DNA of 21,515 nucleotides from Anaerolineales bacterium UBA3940 (GTDB taxonomy: Bacteria > Chloroflexota > Anaerolineae > Aggregatilineales > UBA3940), in the NCBI GenBank assembly GCA_002385675.1, contig DGDY01000047.1, forward strand, positions 1,407-22,921, written 5' to 3'. The position numbers and the translations under genes were made by a program. Of this stretch, positions 13,044-20,196 are shown piece after piece. The notes beneath the pieces are model-generated. The model saw nothing but the letters and a program-made list of their open reading frames with translations. It did not search any database and was not told where the DNA came from. Positions within the stretch are counted from its first letter, which is position 1, and every line of letters starts with the position of its first letter.

Positions 13044-13910
13044 TCAGCCCTCCGAGACGCGGGCCGCAAACTCCAGCAGGCGGCGCGTCACGTCCGGGCC
13101 GTCCGCGCCTTCAAGCAGGTAGGTTCCGCGCAGGCTGGTCCCCTCGTAAATCCACAGTTCCTTATTGTCGCCGCCGGCCTGCTCGAACATTGACTCGGCC
13201 TGCTGCGTCATGTCCGTCCGCGCGCCGAGCCACAGCGTCGGCAGTGTCAGTGCCTGCAGGTCCGATTCACCGAGTTGCAGCACGCCATCCTCGGGCAGCG
13301 GGGAGAGCAGCGCGAGGCCGTCGATCACGCCGTTCCCGGCATCCTGTGCGGCGGCCTGGATCGCCGGGATGGTACTCTGCCCCGCACCGACCAGCACGAT
13401 GGGGTCGGCCTCATGCCCGGCAAGGAAGGCGACCGCTGCCTGAACGTCCACCAGCGCCGATGTCATGTCTGCCTCACCGCCCGATGCGCCGCGCCCGCGC
13501 AGGTCGAACGTCAGCACGCGGAAGCCCTGCTCAACGGCCTGCTGCGCGAATGGCGCCCAGCCCTCCGGGCCGCCGGGGTACATCGGCACGAGTACGAACG
13601 CGCCCGGCCCCTCCCCGCTGACCACCCCGGCGAGCGTCACGCCGTCCGCCGTATCAAAGGTCACCTCCCAGGGGCCTTCGCCGGGGAAGGGCTCTTCAGG
13701 CGTGGCGGTTGGCGGGGGCGTGGTCGGGGCGGCGGCCTGCGCCTCGGGGCCAGCCGCTTCGGGGGCTTCGGTCGGCGCGGACGTCTCGCCCGCACTGGCG
13801 GCGGGTTCGGTAGCAGGGGCGAAGGTCGGCGGCGATCCGGCAAAGCCGCCGCAGGCAGCGAGCAGAAGTGAGATCAGGAACAGCGCAGGCACGAGCAGAG
13901 AGCGTTTCAT
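13044..13910 (-). CDS. Lipoprotein with an alpha/beta-hydrolase fold, probably catalytically dead
   Basis: A 288-aa protein. Signal peptide with lipobox LLAAC (Cys20), then a Pro/Ala/Thr/Glu-rich linker to about residue 78, then an alpha/beta-hydrolase domain: TFDTADGVTLAGVV, GPGAFVLVPMYPGG (oxyanion strand), VLTFDLRGRGASGG and IVLVGAGQSTIPAIQAA. The nucleophile elbow, normally VGASMGG or GxSxG, is VGAGQS: Gly177 stands where Ser is expected. The acid region (WLGARTDMTQQAE) is kept. The C-terminal His motif (GaxHG) is replaced by EGTSLRGTYLL (258-262, TSLRG). The fold is clear; hydrolase activity is doubtful, and a binding or scaffold role outside the membrane is plausible. It begins 7 nt after the 144-aa gene. 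Confidence 0.8.
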   Translation of the reverse strand: MKRSLLVPALFLISLLLAACGGFAGSPPTFAPATEPAASAGETSAPTEAPEAAGPEAQAAAPTTPPPTATPEEPFPGEGPWEVTFDTADGVTLAGVVSGEGPGAFVLVPMYPGGPEGWAPFAQQAVEQGFRVLTFDLRGRGASGGEADMTSALVDVQAAVAFLAGHEADPIVLVGAGQSTIPAIQAAAQDAGNGVIDGLALLSPLPEDGVLQLGESDLQALTLPTLWLGARTDMTQQAESMFEQAGGDNKELWIYEGTSLRGTYLLEGADGPDVTRRLLEFAARVSEG

Positions 13911-13917
13911 AATGAGG

Positions 13918-14352
13918 TCAGGCTTCCCGGTGATTCGAATTCTCGCGCATCAGGCGCTTGTAAGAGCCCTGCCAGAGCGTGGGCTTGCGGGTGAACTTGG
14001 AGATCTTGATGTCCCGGAATTCGGGGAGCAGCTTGATGAGCGTCGGCGGCAGCCGGTCCCACTCATCGGTCATGATGATCTGGTGCAGGTCGTCGGCGGC
14101 CTTCCCGACCCACGCCCAGCGCAGCCGGAACTGCTCGGCCTTGACCCAGTAATCTCGCTTCTCCCAGGCGCGCACCGACTCATCGATACCGGCGTCAATC
14201 TCGCGGAAGCAATAGACGAGCAGGGCGGCCATGTCGCGGGCCTCGTCGTCCACCTTGTGTTTCAGGCTCAAGCGCCGGATGATCTCGGCTGACGTTCGCA
14301 TGAGCTGCCTGCGCAGCTTTCCCGGACTGTCCGGGTTGATAACTCGGCTCAT
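13918..14352 (-). CDS. Conserved 144-aa protein of unknown function
   Basis: A 144-aa soluble, helix-rich protein: SPGKLRRQLMRTSAEIIRRL, KHKVDDEARDMAALLVYCFR, EIDAGIDESVRAWEKRDYWV, then a Trp-rich part (RLRWAWVG, TDEWDRLPPTLIKLLPEF) and KISKFTRKPTLWQGSYKRLM. I recall similar small proteins in Chloroflexi but know of no function. The start at 14352 is preferred because a GGGAGAGG SD lies just upstream and the preceding in-frame sequence overlaps the DinB-like gene. It lies 61 nt after that gene and 7 nt before the lipoprotein gene, as part of a minus-strand operon. Confidence 0.8.
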   Translation of the reverse strand: MSRVINPDSPGKLRRQLMRTSAEIIRRLSLKHKVDDEARDMAALLVYCFREIDAGIDESVRAWEKRDYWVKAEQFRLRWAWVGKAADDLHQIIMTDEWDRLPPTLIKLLPEFRDIKISKFTRKPTLWQGSYKRLMRENSNHREA

Positions 14353-14413
14353 TGCCTCTCCCAAGTGCGTATTAAGGCGGTGTGATGATGGGGTGCTGAA
14401 ACCACACGCGGCG

Positions 14414-14896
14414 TCACAACCCTTCCTGCTCGCGCCACGCGCGGATGTCGTCGGCGTGCTCCTGCTCGTGCAGGGTGGCGTTCTCGGCGATGAGATAGGC
14501 CAGCGGTTCGCCTTCCATCCAGGGATAGACGCGATTATCGCCCAACTGCCGGTTGTCGAGGCCCTCGACGACGGCGAGCAGCGCCCGGTGAACGGCCTCA
14601 AAGTCGGCAAGAACGTCTTCAAGCGGGCGTCGCGCCGTTGCGTGGTACTGCTCCTCGTTCCACTCGTCGATATCCTCGATTTCGACGATGCGCGGCGCGC
14701 GCTGTGTCTTCAAGTCGTTCAGCGCGGCGATCAGCTCAGACTCCCAGGCGGTGATGTGCGCGAGAACGTCTTTAACGGACCAGACGCCGACCACTCCGGG
14801 CCGGCGCATCTGGTCGGGGGACAGCCCGTCGATGGCGCTGAGCAGCGCGGCGCGGGCCTCCCGTAATTCTCGTAAGACGTCCTCTCTGGTGCTCAT
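14414..14896 (-). CDS. DinB-superfamily / ClbS-DfsB-like four-helix protein
   Basis: A 160-aa four-helix-bundle protein. Characteristic parts are TREDVLRELREARAALLSAI, WSVKDVLAHITAWESELI (His47) and ENATLHEQEHADDIRAW (His143, His147). The three histidines match the metal-binding triad of the DinB fold. ClbS/DfsB-type members (DUF1706) protect against a genotoxin or act as thiol-dependent or hydrolytic enzymes; the exact activity here is unknown. It heads the minus-strand cluster. There is no SD, but a near-consensus promoter (TTGACG, 17 nt, TATTAT) ends 8 nt before the ATG, so the mRNA should be leaderless. Moderate confidence in the superfamily, low in a specific function. Confidence 0.8.
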   Translation of the reverse strand: MSTREDVLRELREARAALLSAIDGLSPDQMRRPGVVGVWSVKDVLAHITAWESELIAALNDLKTQRAPRIVEIEDIDEWNEEQYHATARRPLEDVLADFEAVHRALLAVVEGLDNRQLGDNRVYPWMEGEPLAYLIAENATLHEQEHADDIRAWREQEGL

Positions 14897-14904
14897 CGCA
14901 CTGA

Positions 14905-14933
14905 ATAATAGCCGGACGAGGGGGGATCGTCAA
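14905..14933 (-). promoter_or_regulatory. Near-consensus sigma70 promoter abutting the DinB-like start
   Basis: On the minus strand: -35 TTGACG (14933-14928), exactly 17 nt, -10 TATTAT (14910-14905), then 8 nt (TCAGTGCG) to the ATG at 14896. The predicted transcription start falls at the start codon. This is the best-formed promoter for a leaderless mRNA in the window. Confidence 0.7.
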
Positions 14934-15030
14934 GATAGGGTGGGAACCGCCAAGGGGGAGGTGGCGGGGTTCGGCGCAAGTGCCGTGACCCTCAGCCCGC
15001 ACGCCCCTGCTATTGAGCGATCAGAAGCTG

Positions 15031-15039
15031 TGCTATAAT
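15031..15039 (+). promoter_or_regulatory. Extended -10 promoter for the 15102-17739 operon
   Basis: TGCTATAAT is a TGN-extended perfect -10 (TATAAT 15034-15039). A TTGAGC at 15013-15018 gives a short 15-nt spacer, so the extended element probably carries the promoter. The leader is about 55 nt, with an AGAGGGA SD before ATG 15102. Confidence 0.6.
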
Positions 15040-15101
15040 GCGGACAACCGTTTGTAACCAGCTTGTGCCACGGTGGGACGGAGCCATCAGAGGGACAGCA
15101 C

Positions 15102-16475
15102 ATGCCGCATGATGAACCCAGACCCGGACAGGAATTCGAGGTCGAGGCGGAAGACCTGACGCGCGTCCGTGTCGAGCCGAGGAAGGTCAACCCGCCGCGC
15201 GACCTCAGCCCGGAAGAACTGGCTCTCATGGGGACGCCCAATGCGGATGAAACGGCGCTCCACCCCGACCCGGCTGGCGATCCGGGCCTCCCGTGCACGC
15301 TATCCGGCGAGCCCTTCCCGGCAGGCGGCTACGAGTCCACGCCCGAGCCTCCGCAGGCGTATGCCGATACCGGGTCGCCGGTGGACGCGAACGAAACGGC
15401 GCTGCCGCGTAGCCCCGGCGAGGAAAGTGATCTGCCGCACACGCTGAGCGGCGAGCCGTACCCCGCGCCCCCGGCGGATCAAGCGGCAGATGAACGGACA
15501 GCCGAGGAGGATAGTGCGCCTCCGGGCGAGCGCCCCTTTGACAGTACGGATGCTATCCCCTTTGCGCTGGGCGATAAGATCCCCTTTGATGGCGGCACGC
15601 CCGCCAGTGCGTCCCCGGTGATGGCACACGGGGTTGCGGTACTCACCCGGCCCCACGACCCGTTCGAGCGCGACACGGCGGCGGGGACGACGGTTTCCGG
15701 GCCGGAGGAGCTTGAGCCCGACCCGGAGCTGGAGCGGCTGCTCATCACGCAGGAGCGCATCGACGCGCTGTGGGAAGAGATTAACGACACGTACAACGTC
15801 GTTATTATGGACGTGCGCGGCTATTACCGGACGACGGAAGCCGCGATTGCCGACCTTAAGCGTGCGCGTGAACTACTGCTGGCCGGAGAGGCGCACTTCG
15901 ACAACGCCGAGCAGCTTGTCAAGAGTGTGAAGGCGCGGCTGCGCCTGGAGGAGAAGGTGCGCCAGTGGTCGCGGACGCGCGGTACGTGGTTGGCGATCTA
16001 CCTGATCACCTGGCTGATGGTGCTGGCGGGCGCGACGCTCATGTCCAGCCGCGTATTCGAGGCTGCGACGCAGCTCGTGCCCCAGTGGATGGCGGCGACC
16101 TTCCTCCCGGCGCTCTACGGCGGGCTGGGAGGCGTCGTCGGCGCGCTGTGGGTGCTGATCAAGCACATTGTCAAAGAGCGGGACTTTGACCCGATCCATA
16201 CGCCGTGGTATATCCTGAACCCGTTTATGGGCGTCGCGCTGGGAGCGATTACCTATTTTCTGTTACGCGCTTCGGCGCTCATACTTGGCACGAGCCCGGT
16301 CTCGCTGGGCGACCCCAGCGAACAGTTCGGGTTGTACTTCCTGGCGATTGTTGTTGGCTTCAACCAGAACGTGCTCTGGGCGCTTATCGACCGGGTGATC
16401 AAGGCGATTATCCCGCCAGCAGAGGAGTCATCGCCCGCCGAGCGGGCGGTCGTTTCCGAACCATCGCAAGATTGA
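15102..16475 (+). CDS. Four-span membrane protein with acidic repeat region and coiled coil
   Basis: A 457-aa protein that I cannot name. Residues 1-205 are acidic, Pro-rich and probably disordered. They contain a degenerate duplication: NADETALHPDPAGDPGLPCT and LSGEPFPA (47-74) against DANETALPRSPGEESDLPHT and LSGEPYPA (95-122). Residues 206-290 form a coiled coil (LERLLITQERIDALWEEIND; AEQLVKSVKARLRLEEKVRQ). Four hydrophobic spans follow (about 296-315, 330-353, 371-395, 409-432), with FMGVALGAI and FNQNVLWALIDRVIKAI near the end. Start ATG 15102 is chosen over TTG 15063 because of the AGAGGGA SD. The N-terminal domain is probably cytoplasmic. It is followed 31 nt later by the SH3b-zinc-ribbon gene, likely in one operon. 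Confidence 0.8.
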   Translation: MPHDEPRPGQEFEVEAEDLTRVRVEPRKVNPPRDLSPEELALMGTPNADETALHPDPAGDPGLPCTLSGEPFPAGGYESTPEPPQAYADTGSPVDANETALPRSPGEESDLPHTLSGEPYPAPPADQAADERTAEEDSAPPGERPFDSTDAIPFALGDKIPFDGGTPASASPVMAHGVAVLTRPHDPFERDTAAGTTVSGPEELEPDPELERLLITQERIDALWEEINDTYNVVIMDVRGYYRTTEAAIADLKRARELLLAGEAHFDNAEQLVKSVKARLRLEEKVRQWSRTRGTWLAIYLITWLMVLAGATLMSSRVFEAATQLVPQWMAATFLPALYGGLGGVVGALWVLIKHIVKERDFDPIHTPWYILNPFMGVALGAITYFLLRASALILGTSPVSLGDPSEQFGLYFLAIVVGFNQNVLWALIDRVIKAIIPPAEESSPAERAVVSEPSQD

Positions 16476-16506
16476 AAAGGGGCATGCGCCCGGTTGGTGA
16501 AGTGAT

Positions 16507-17739
16507 ATGAGCAGACGGGCACTATGGGGAGCATGGCTCGCGGCGCTGGCGCTGCTAGTGGCAGTGCCCGGCGTGCTGGCCGCGCCCGCCGAGCAGGACG
16601 CCCCGCCTGACGAGGCTGTCACGCCCACGCCTGATGGGGCGAACGGGCAGGTCGTCGAGGCGGAGCGGCTGATCGTGCGGGCGGGCGCATCCACCGACTG
16701 GCGGCCCATCGGCGGGCTGGACGAGGGTGAGCCGGTGCGCATCCTCGGTGTCAGCCCGGATGGGCGGTGGCTGCTCATCGACTATAACGGCAGACAGGGC
16801 TGGGTCTCCGCCGACTACGTTGCGGTGGACCCTGAGGCACAGCTTCCCGTTGCCCCGCCGCCCACGGCGCAGCCGGTGACGCCCTCTCCCACGCCGACTG
16901 AGACGCCCGAGCCGACCGACACTCCCGAGCCAACCGCCACCCCGACGGACAGGCCGTCGCCAACTCCGGAGCCAACCGAGACTGAGGAGCCTACGGCCAC
17001 TGCCACTCCCACAGTCACCGAAGTCGCTGCCGTCGCGCCTGCGCCCGGCACGGGCGGGCAGGATATTTCGACCACGCCCACGCCCATCACGCCGGGCGGC
17101 GGGCCGCTGCGCGCACTGGACTTGCCCCGCGAGACGCTGGGCTGGGCAACGGTGGCTGCCGCCGTCCTGCTCCTCGTGCTGACGATCTACCTGGCGCGGC
17201 GCGGGCGGCGCAAGCGGGAGCTGATGCGCTACCGGCACGGCTTCGTTCTTCAGGAGTGCCCGGTCTGCCAGAGAGGGGCGCTCCAGCTTGACGAACGCGT
17301 GCAGCGTGTATTCGGTGTGCTCGTCGTGAAGCGCACCGTGCGCTGCGATACGTGCCGCTCGGTGCTGCGGCAGGTGCGCCCGAACCGCTGGCGCTACACG
17401 ATGGATCCGCATGCCAACCCGGCGCTCGCCGCCGAGTATAACGGCCAGGACTTCACCGACGCGCAGCTTGTCGAGTTAGCGGACATCGCCCGCCAGCAAT
17501 ATGAGCCGCCGCAGGAGGAGATGCCGGTCGAGCCGGTTTCGCCGACCTTCGAGGAGGCGGTGGAGCACCTCGCGGAGCTTGAGGCCAGCGTGCTCGCTGA
17601 GTCGGTCGGCGGGCTTGAGGTGTCGGATGGGCCGGGCCTGCCTGTTGAGAACGGCAGCGAGCCTGACTCGAGCGAAGCCGAGGTGATCGCCGTGACAGAG
17701 GGCGACGAGGCGGCTGAGGGGAGCGAGGAGGAAGGCTGA
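16507..17739 (+). CDS. SH3b domain - Thr/Pro linker - TM - zinc-ribbon protein
   Basis: A 410-aa protein with a signal peptide (1-26) and a bacterial SH3 domain (about 47-107; LIVRAGASTDWRPIGGLDEG, WLLIDYNGRQGWVSADYV). A long Pro/Thr/Glu linker with repeated TPEPT and TPTP units (112-200) and one membrane span (211-230) follow. After a basic stop-transfer stretch (RRGRRKREL) comes a four-Cys zinc ribbon: CPVC (251-254) and CDTC (280-283). An acidic tail ends the protein. Topology puts the SH3b domain outside, where it probably binds the cell wall, and the zinc ribbon inside. That arrangement could transmit envelope state inward; this is inference. It sits 31 nt after the 4-TM gene, and a bidirectional terminator follows. 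Confidence 0.85.
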   Translation: MSRRALWGAWLAALALLVAVPGVLAAPAEQDAPPDEAVTPTPDGANGQVVEAERLIVRAGASTDWRPIGGLDEGEPVRILGVSPDGRWLLIDYNGRQGWVSADYVAVDPEAQLPVAPPPTAQPVTPSPTPTETPEPTDTPEPTATPTDRPSPTPEPTETEEPTATATPTVTEVAAVAPAPGTGGQDISTTPTPITPGGGPLRALDLPRETLGWATVAAAVLLLVLTIYLARRGRRKRELMRYRHGFVLQECPVCQRGALQLDERVQRVFGVLVVKRTVRCDTCRSVLRQVRPNRWRYTMDPHANPALAAEYNGQDFTDAQLVELADIARQQYEPPQEEMPVEPVSPTFEEAVEHLAELEASVLAESVGGLEVSDGPGLPVENGSEPDSSEAEVIAVTEGDEAAEGSEEEG

Positions 17740-17766
17740 CCCCCGTTCGGCAGGGTTTGCTATGAA

Positions 17767-17795
17767 AAAGGGCGCACTACCGGGGTGCGCCCTTT
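17767..17795. terminator. Bidirectional intrinsic terminator between convergent genes
   Basis: AAAGGGCGCAC (17767-17777) and GTGCGCCCTTT (17785-17795) form a perfect 11-bp stem with a 7-nt loop. The plus-strand tail is TTTGTTGTGTG; the minus strand gains a TTTTT tail from 17765-17769. It ends the 15102-17739 operon on one side and murA on the other. Confidence 0.88.
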
Positions 17796-17813
17796 GTTGT
17801 GTGTGCGTCGCGC

Positions 17814-19103
17814 CTAGTCGTCAGAGCTGCGCTCGATCTTGGCGCCCAGCGCGCGCAGCTTGCCCTCGACGTTCTCGTAGCCGCGGTCGATCTGCGCCAC
17901 GTTGCGGATGATGGTCGTGCCCTCCGCGCACAGTGCCGCGAGCAGCAGCGACATGCCCGCGCGGATGTCCGGGCTGGTGATACGGTCCCTCTCGCCGTGG
18001 AGCCGGCTCCGTCCCTGGATGATGCAGCGGTGCGGGTCGCACAGCACCGCGCGCGCACCCATGTAGATCAGCTTGTCCACGAAGAAGAAGCGGTTCTCGT
18101 ACATCCACTCGTGGAACAGCACCGTGCCCTCGGCCTGTGTAGCGACAACGAGCGCAATGCTGAGCAGGTCGCTGGGGAAGGCGGGCCAGGGCTGCGCCTT
18201 GATCTCCGGGATCTGGTCGCCGATGTCGGGCACGATCTTCAGCGGCTGGTATTCGGGCACGATCACGTCGTTGCCGTCTGTCTCCCAGTGGACGCCGAGG
18301 CGGTTAAAGACCATGTGGATCATGTGCAGGTGATGCGGGTCGGCATTCTGGATGCGCACACGGCCCCGCGTGACGGCTGCCGCGCCGATGAAGCTGCCAA
18401 CCTCGATGTAGTCCGCGCCAATGCGGAACTCACCGCCGTGCAGCCGGTCCACGCCGTGGATGGTCAGCACGTTCGAGCCGATGCCCTCGATCTGCGCGCC
18501 GAGCGTGTTGAGAAAGTGGCACAGGTCCTGCACGTGCGGCTCGCAGGCGGCATTGCGGATGATGGTCGTGCCCTTCGCCAGCACCGCGGCCATGATGGTG
18601 TTCTCGGTTGCGGTGACGCTCGCCTCGTCAAGCAGGATGTCGGTCCCGCGCAGGCCGTCGGTCTTGAAGATGAAGTGCGAGTTGAACTCACAGCTCGCGC
18701 CGAGTTGCTTCATCGCGAGCACGTGGGTGTCCACGCGCCGCCGCCCGATCACGTCGCCGCCGGGCGGGGGAAGCTCCAGGTAGCCGACGCGGGCCAGCAG
18801 CGGCCCGGCCAGCACAATGCTTGCGCGGATCTGCGTGGCAAGCTCCCGGTCGATTATGCTGCTGTCGATGTTTTTGGCATGGACGCGCAGCGTGCCGCCG
18901 CCCTCGTTGACGACCTCGGCACCCAGGCTCTGGACGAGCCGGATCATGGTGCGGACGTCGGCAATGTCGGGGACGTTGTGCAGCGTGACGGGTTCGTCGG
19001 TCAGAAGGCAGGCGGGGAGGAGCTTGAGTGCGGCGTTCTTGTTGCCGCTCGCGGTAATCGTGCCGTTGAGCGGGACGCCGCCCTGTATAATGAAGCGATC
19101 CAT
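17814..19103 (-). CDS. murA: UDP-N-acetylglucosamine 1-carboxyvinyltransferase with Cys-to-Asp active site
   Basis: A 429-aa MurA, the first committed step of peptidoglycan synthesis: enolpyruvyl transfer from phosphoenolpyruvate to UDP-GlcNAc. SGNKNAALKLLPA carries Lys22 and Asn23. LRVHAKNID and RELATQIRASIVLAGPLLAR follow. The active-site loop reads PPPGGDVIGRRRVDTH, so Asp117 replaces the usual Cys (Cys115 in E. coli). Later motifs include TGAS-type loop residues (EASVTATENTIMAA) and GADYIEVGSFIGAAA. Asp at this position is known in Mycobacterium and Chlamydia enzymes and makes MurA insensitive to fosfomycin. A GGGA-containing SD lies about 8 nt upstream. It is transcribed after the DUF62 gene with a 101-nt gap, and a terminator follows. 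Confidence 0.95.
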   Translation of the reverse strand: MDRFIIQGGVPLNGTITASGNKNAALKLLPACLLTDEPVTLHNVPDIADVRTMIRLVQSLGAEVVNEGGGTLRVHAKNIDSSIIDRELATQIRASIVLAGPLLARVGYLELPPPGGDVIGRRRVDTHVLAMKQLGASCEFNSHFIFKTDGLRGTDILLDEASVTATENTIMAAVLAKGTTIIRNAACEPHVQDLCHFLNTLGAQIEGIGSNVLTIHGVDRLHGGEFRIGADYIEVGSFIGAAAVTRGRVRIQNADPHHLHMIHMVFNRLGVHWETDGNDVIVPEYQPLKIVPDIGDQIPEIKAQPWPAFPSDLLSIALVVATQAEGTVLFHEWMYENRFFFVDKLIYMGARAVLCDPHRCIIQGRSRLHGERDRITSPDIRAGMSLLLAALCAEGTTIIRNVAQIDRGYENVEGKLRALGAKIERSSDD

Positions 19104-19204
19104 AGCTTATCCCTTTTTCCTTGTGCCGGTTCAGATGGTGATTGTTGGCGGTTCCTTGTTCGGGTTGGTAGGACAAGTGTACTCGGATATGGGCTGCGTG
19201 CAGA

Positions 19205-20077
19205 CTACCTCCGGCGGTTCCGCCGCTCAAAGAACAGCGTGACGGGGTCGCCGACTTTGATGCCAAGCTTGTCCTGCGCGCTGCCCTGGTTGACGGAAAT
19301 TTCCAGCTCGCCGCTGCTGCTGATCAGCGCCAGCGGTGAGCCGACGGGCACTTCGCTGTAAGTGTGGTACAACCCTTCCAGCTCGTGCCAGCCGAACGAC
19401 ACACACGCGTTCTGTGCGCTGAACAGGACCGGCGCCCGATCCTTCAATGCCGGGTCGAGCGGGTCCAGCTCAACGGTGTCCTCATCGCGCCAGCGCAGCC
19501 GCATGATATCCGTCTGCACGTTGCCGAAGTGATCGACTCGCACGACGCGCCCCCGCACCGACCGGGAGGTCAGCTCCAGCGGCGGCAGGGGGAAGCGGAC
19601 GAGGTCGTCGACCGGACTGCCGAGCTGCGCAAGCGGCACGCCGCCGGCGAGATGAGCGGCAACCGGGCTGAAGATGTCCCGCCCGTGAAAGGTGTGGCTC
19701 GGCGCGGCCCGCCAGTAGTCCGGGTTGTCGAGCGCGACCGCTTTCCACTCCGGCTCCTGCAGCAGGATGCGCGTCAGCACGCCGTTATCCGGCGCGACGA
19801 AGCGCCCGCGCGGTGTCTCGACGGCAATGGGCCTGCGCTGCGAGCCCACTCCGGGGTCGACGACGACTAGATGCACCGTGTGTGCAGGAAAGTACGGGTA
19901 CACGTTCGACAGGATCAGGCTGGCCTGCTGGATATCCTGAGGGTTGACCTCGTGGGTAATGTCGACAAGCTGGGCAGACGGCGTGATGCTCAAGATCACG
20001 CCCTTCATCGCGCCCACATAGCTGCCCCTCTGGCCGAAGTCGGTGAGCAGTGTGATGATCGGAGTGGTGTCTGTCAT
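19205..20077 (-). CDS. SAM hydroxide adenosyltransferase / SAM hydrolase (DUF62)
   Basis: A 290-aa member of the DUF62/duf-62 family related to fluorinase and chlorinase; the common members use hydroxide and convert S-adenosylmethionine to adenosine plus methionine. Motifs: TLLTDFG (11-15 region, Asp13), MKGVILSI, LVDITHEV, VVDPGVGS (73-79), APDNGVLT (95-102) and TFHGRDIFSPVAAHLA (129-144). A C-terminal beta domain follows (VDHFGNVQTDI, VSFGWHELEGLYHTYSEVPV). These match the hydrolase branch rather than the halogenases, but I did not align the halide pocket. Start 20077 is chosen because TACAAT (20090-20085) overlaps the in-frame ATG at 20086, leaving 20077 at the predicted transcription start. 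It lies upstream of murA in the same direction. Confidence 0.93.
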   Translation of the reverse strand: MTDTTPIITLLTDFGQRGSYVGAMKGVILSITPSAQLVDITHEVNPQDIQQASLILSNVYPYFPAHTVHLVVVDPGVGSQRRPIAVETPRGRFVAPDNGVLTRILLQEPEWKAVALDNPDYWRAAPSHTFHGRDIFSPVAAHLAGGVPLAQLGSPVDDLVRFPLPPLELTSRSVRGRVVRVDHFGNVQTDIMRLRWRDEDTVELDPLDPALKDRAPVLFSAQNACVSFGWHELEGLYHTYSEVPVGSPLALISSSGELEISVNQGSAQDKLGIKVGDPVTLFFERRNRRR

Positions 20078-20084
20078 GCTGCGC

Positions 20085-20113
20085 ATTGTACTTGAGACGT
20101 GATCGCCCCGCAA
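20085..20113 (-). promoter_or_regulatory. Promoter abutting the DUF62 start
   Basis: On the minus strand: -35 TTGCGG (20113-20108), exactly 17 nt, -10 TACAAT (20090-20085), then 7 nt (GCGCAGC) to ATG 20077. There is no SD. A leaderless message is predicted. Confidence 0.6.
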
Positions 20114-20123
20114 GGATGCGGGG
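20106..20123. repeat. Palindrome overlapping the DUF62 -35 element
   Basis: CCCCGCA (20106-20112), loop AGGA, TGCGGGG (20117-20123): a perfect 7-bp inverted repeat covering the -35 hexamer. It could be an operator for a repressor or another short dispersed repeat; I cannot decide from one copy. Confidence 0.5.
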
Positions 20124-20147
20124 TGGGGGACGGGGGGAGGTAAAAAC

Positions 20148-20170
20148 AGCAGCGGCTAAACGTCGCGGCT
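20148..20170. repeat. Short hairpin repeat (GCCGCGAC family), degenerate copy 3
   Basis: AGCAGCGGC (20148-20156), loop TAAAC, GTCGCGGCT (20162-20170): a 9-position stem with one mismatch and one G-T pair, followed by CCC as in the other copies. Its loop is the reverse complement of the loop in copy 1. Confidence 0.65.
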
Positions 20171-20196
20171 CCCGCCGAGGGGTGGTTATAGAATCC

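Noticed and set aside
17799..19361. 520-aa open frame on the plus strand
   Set aside because: It is antisense to murA and its upstream gap. murA and DUF62 carry unmistakable family motifs, and the frame is a by-product of high GC.
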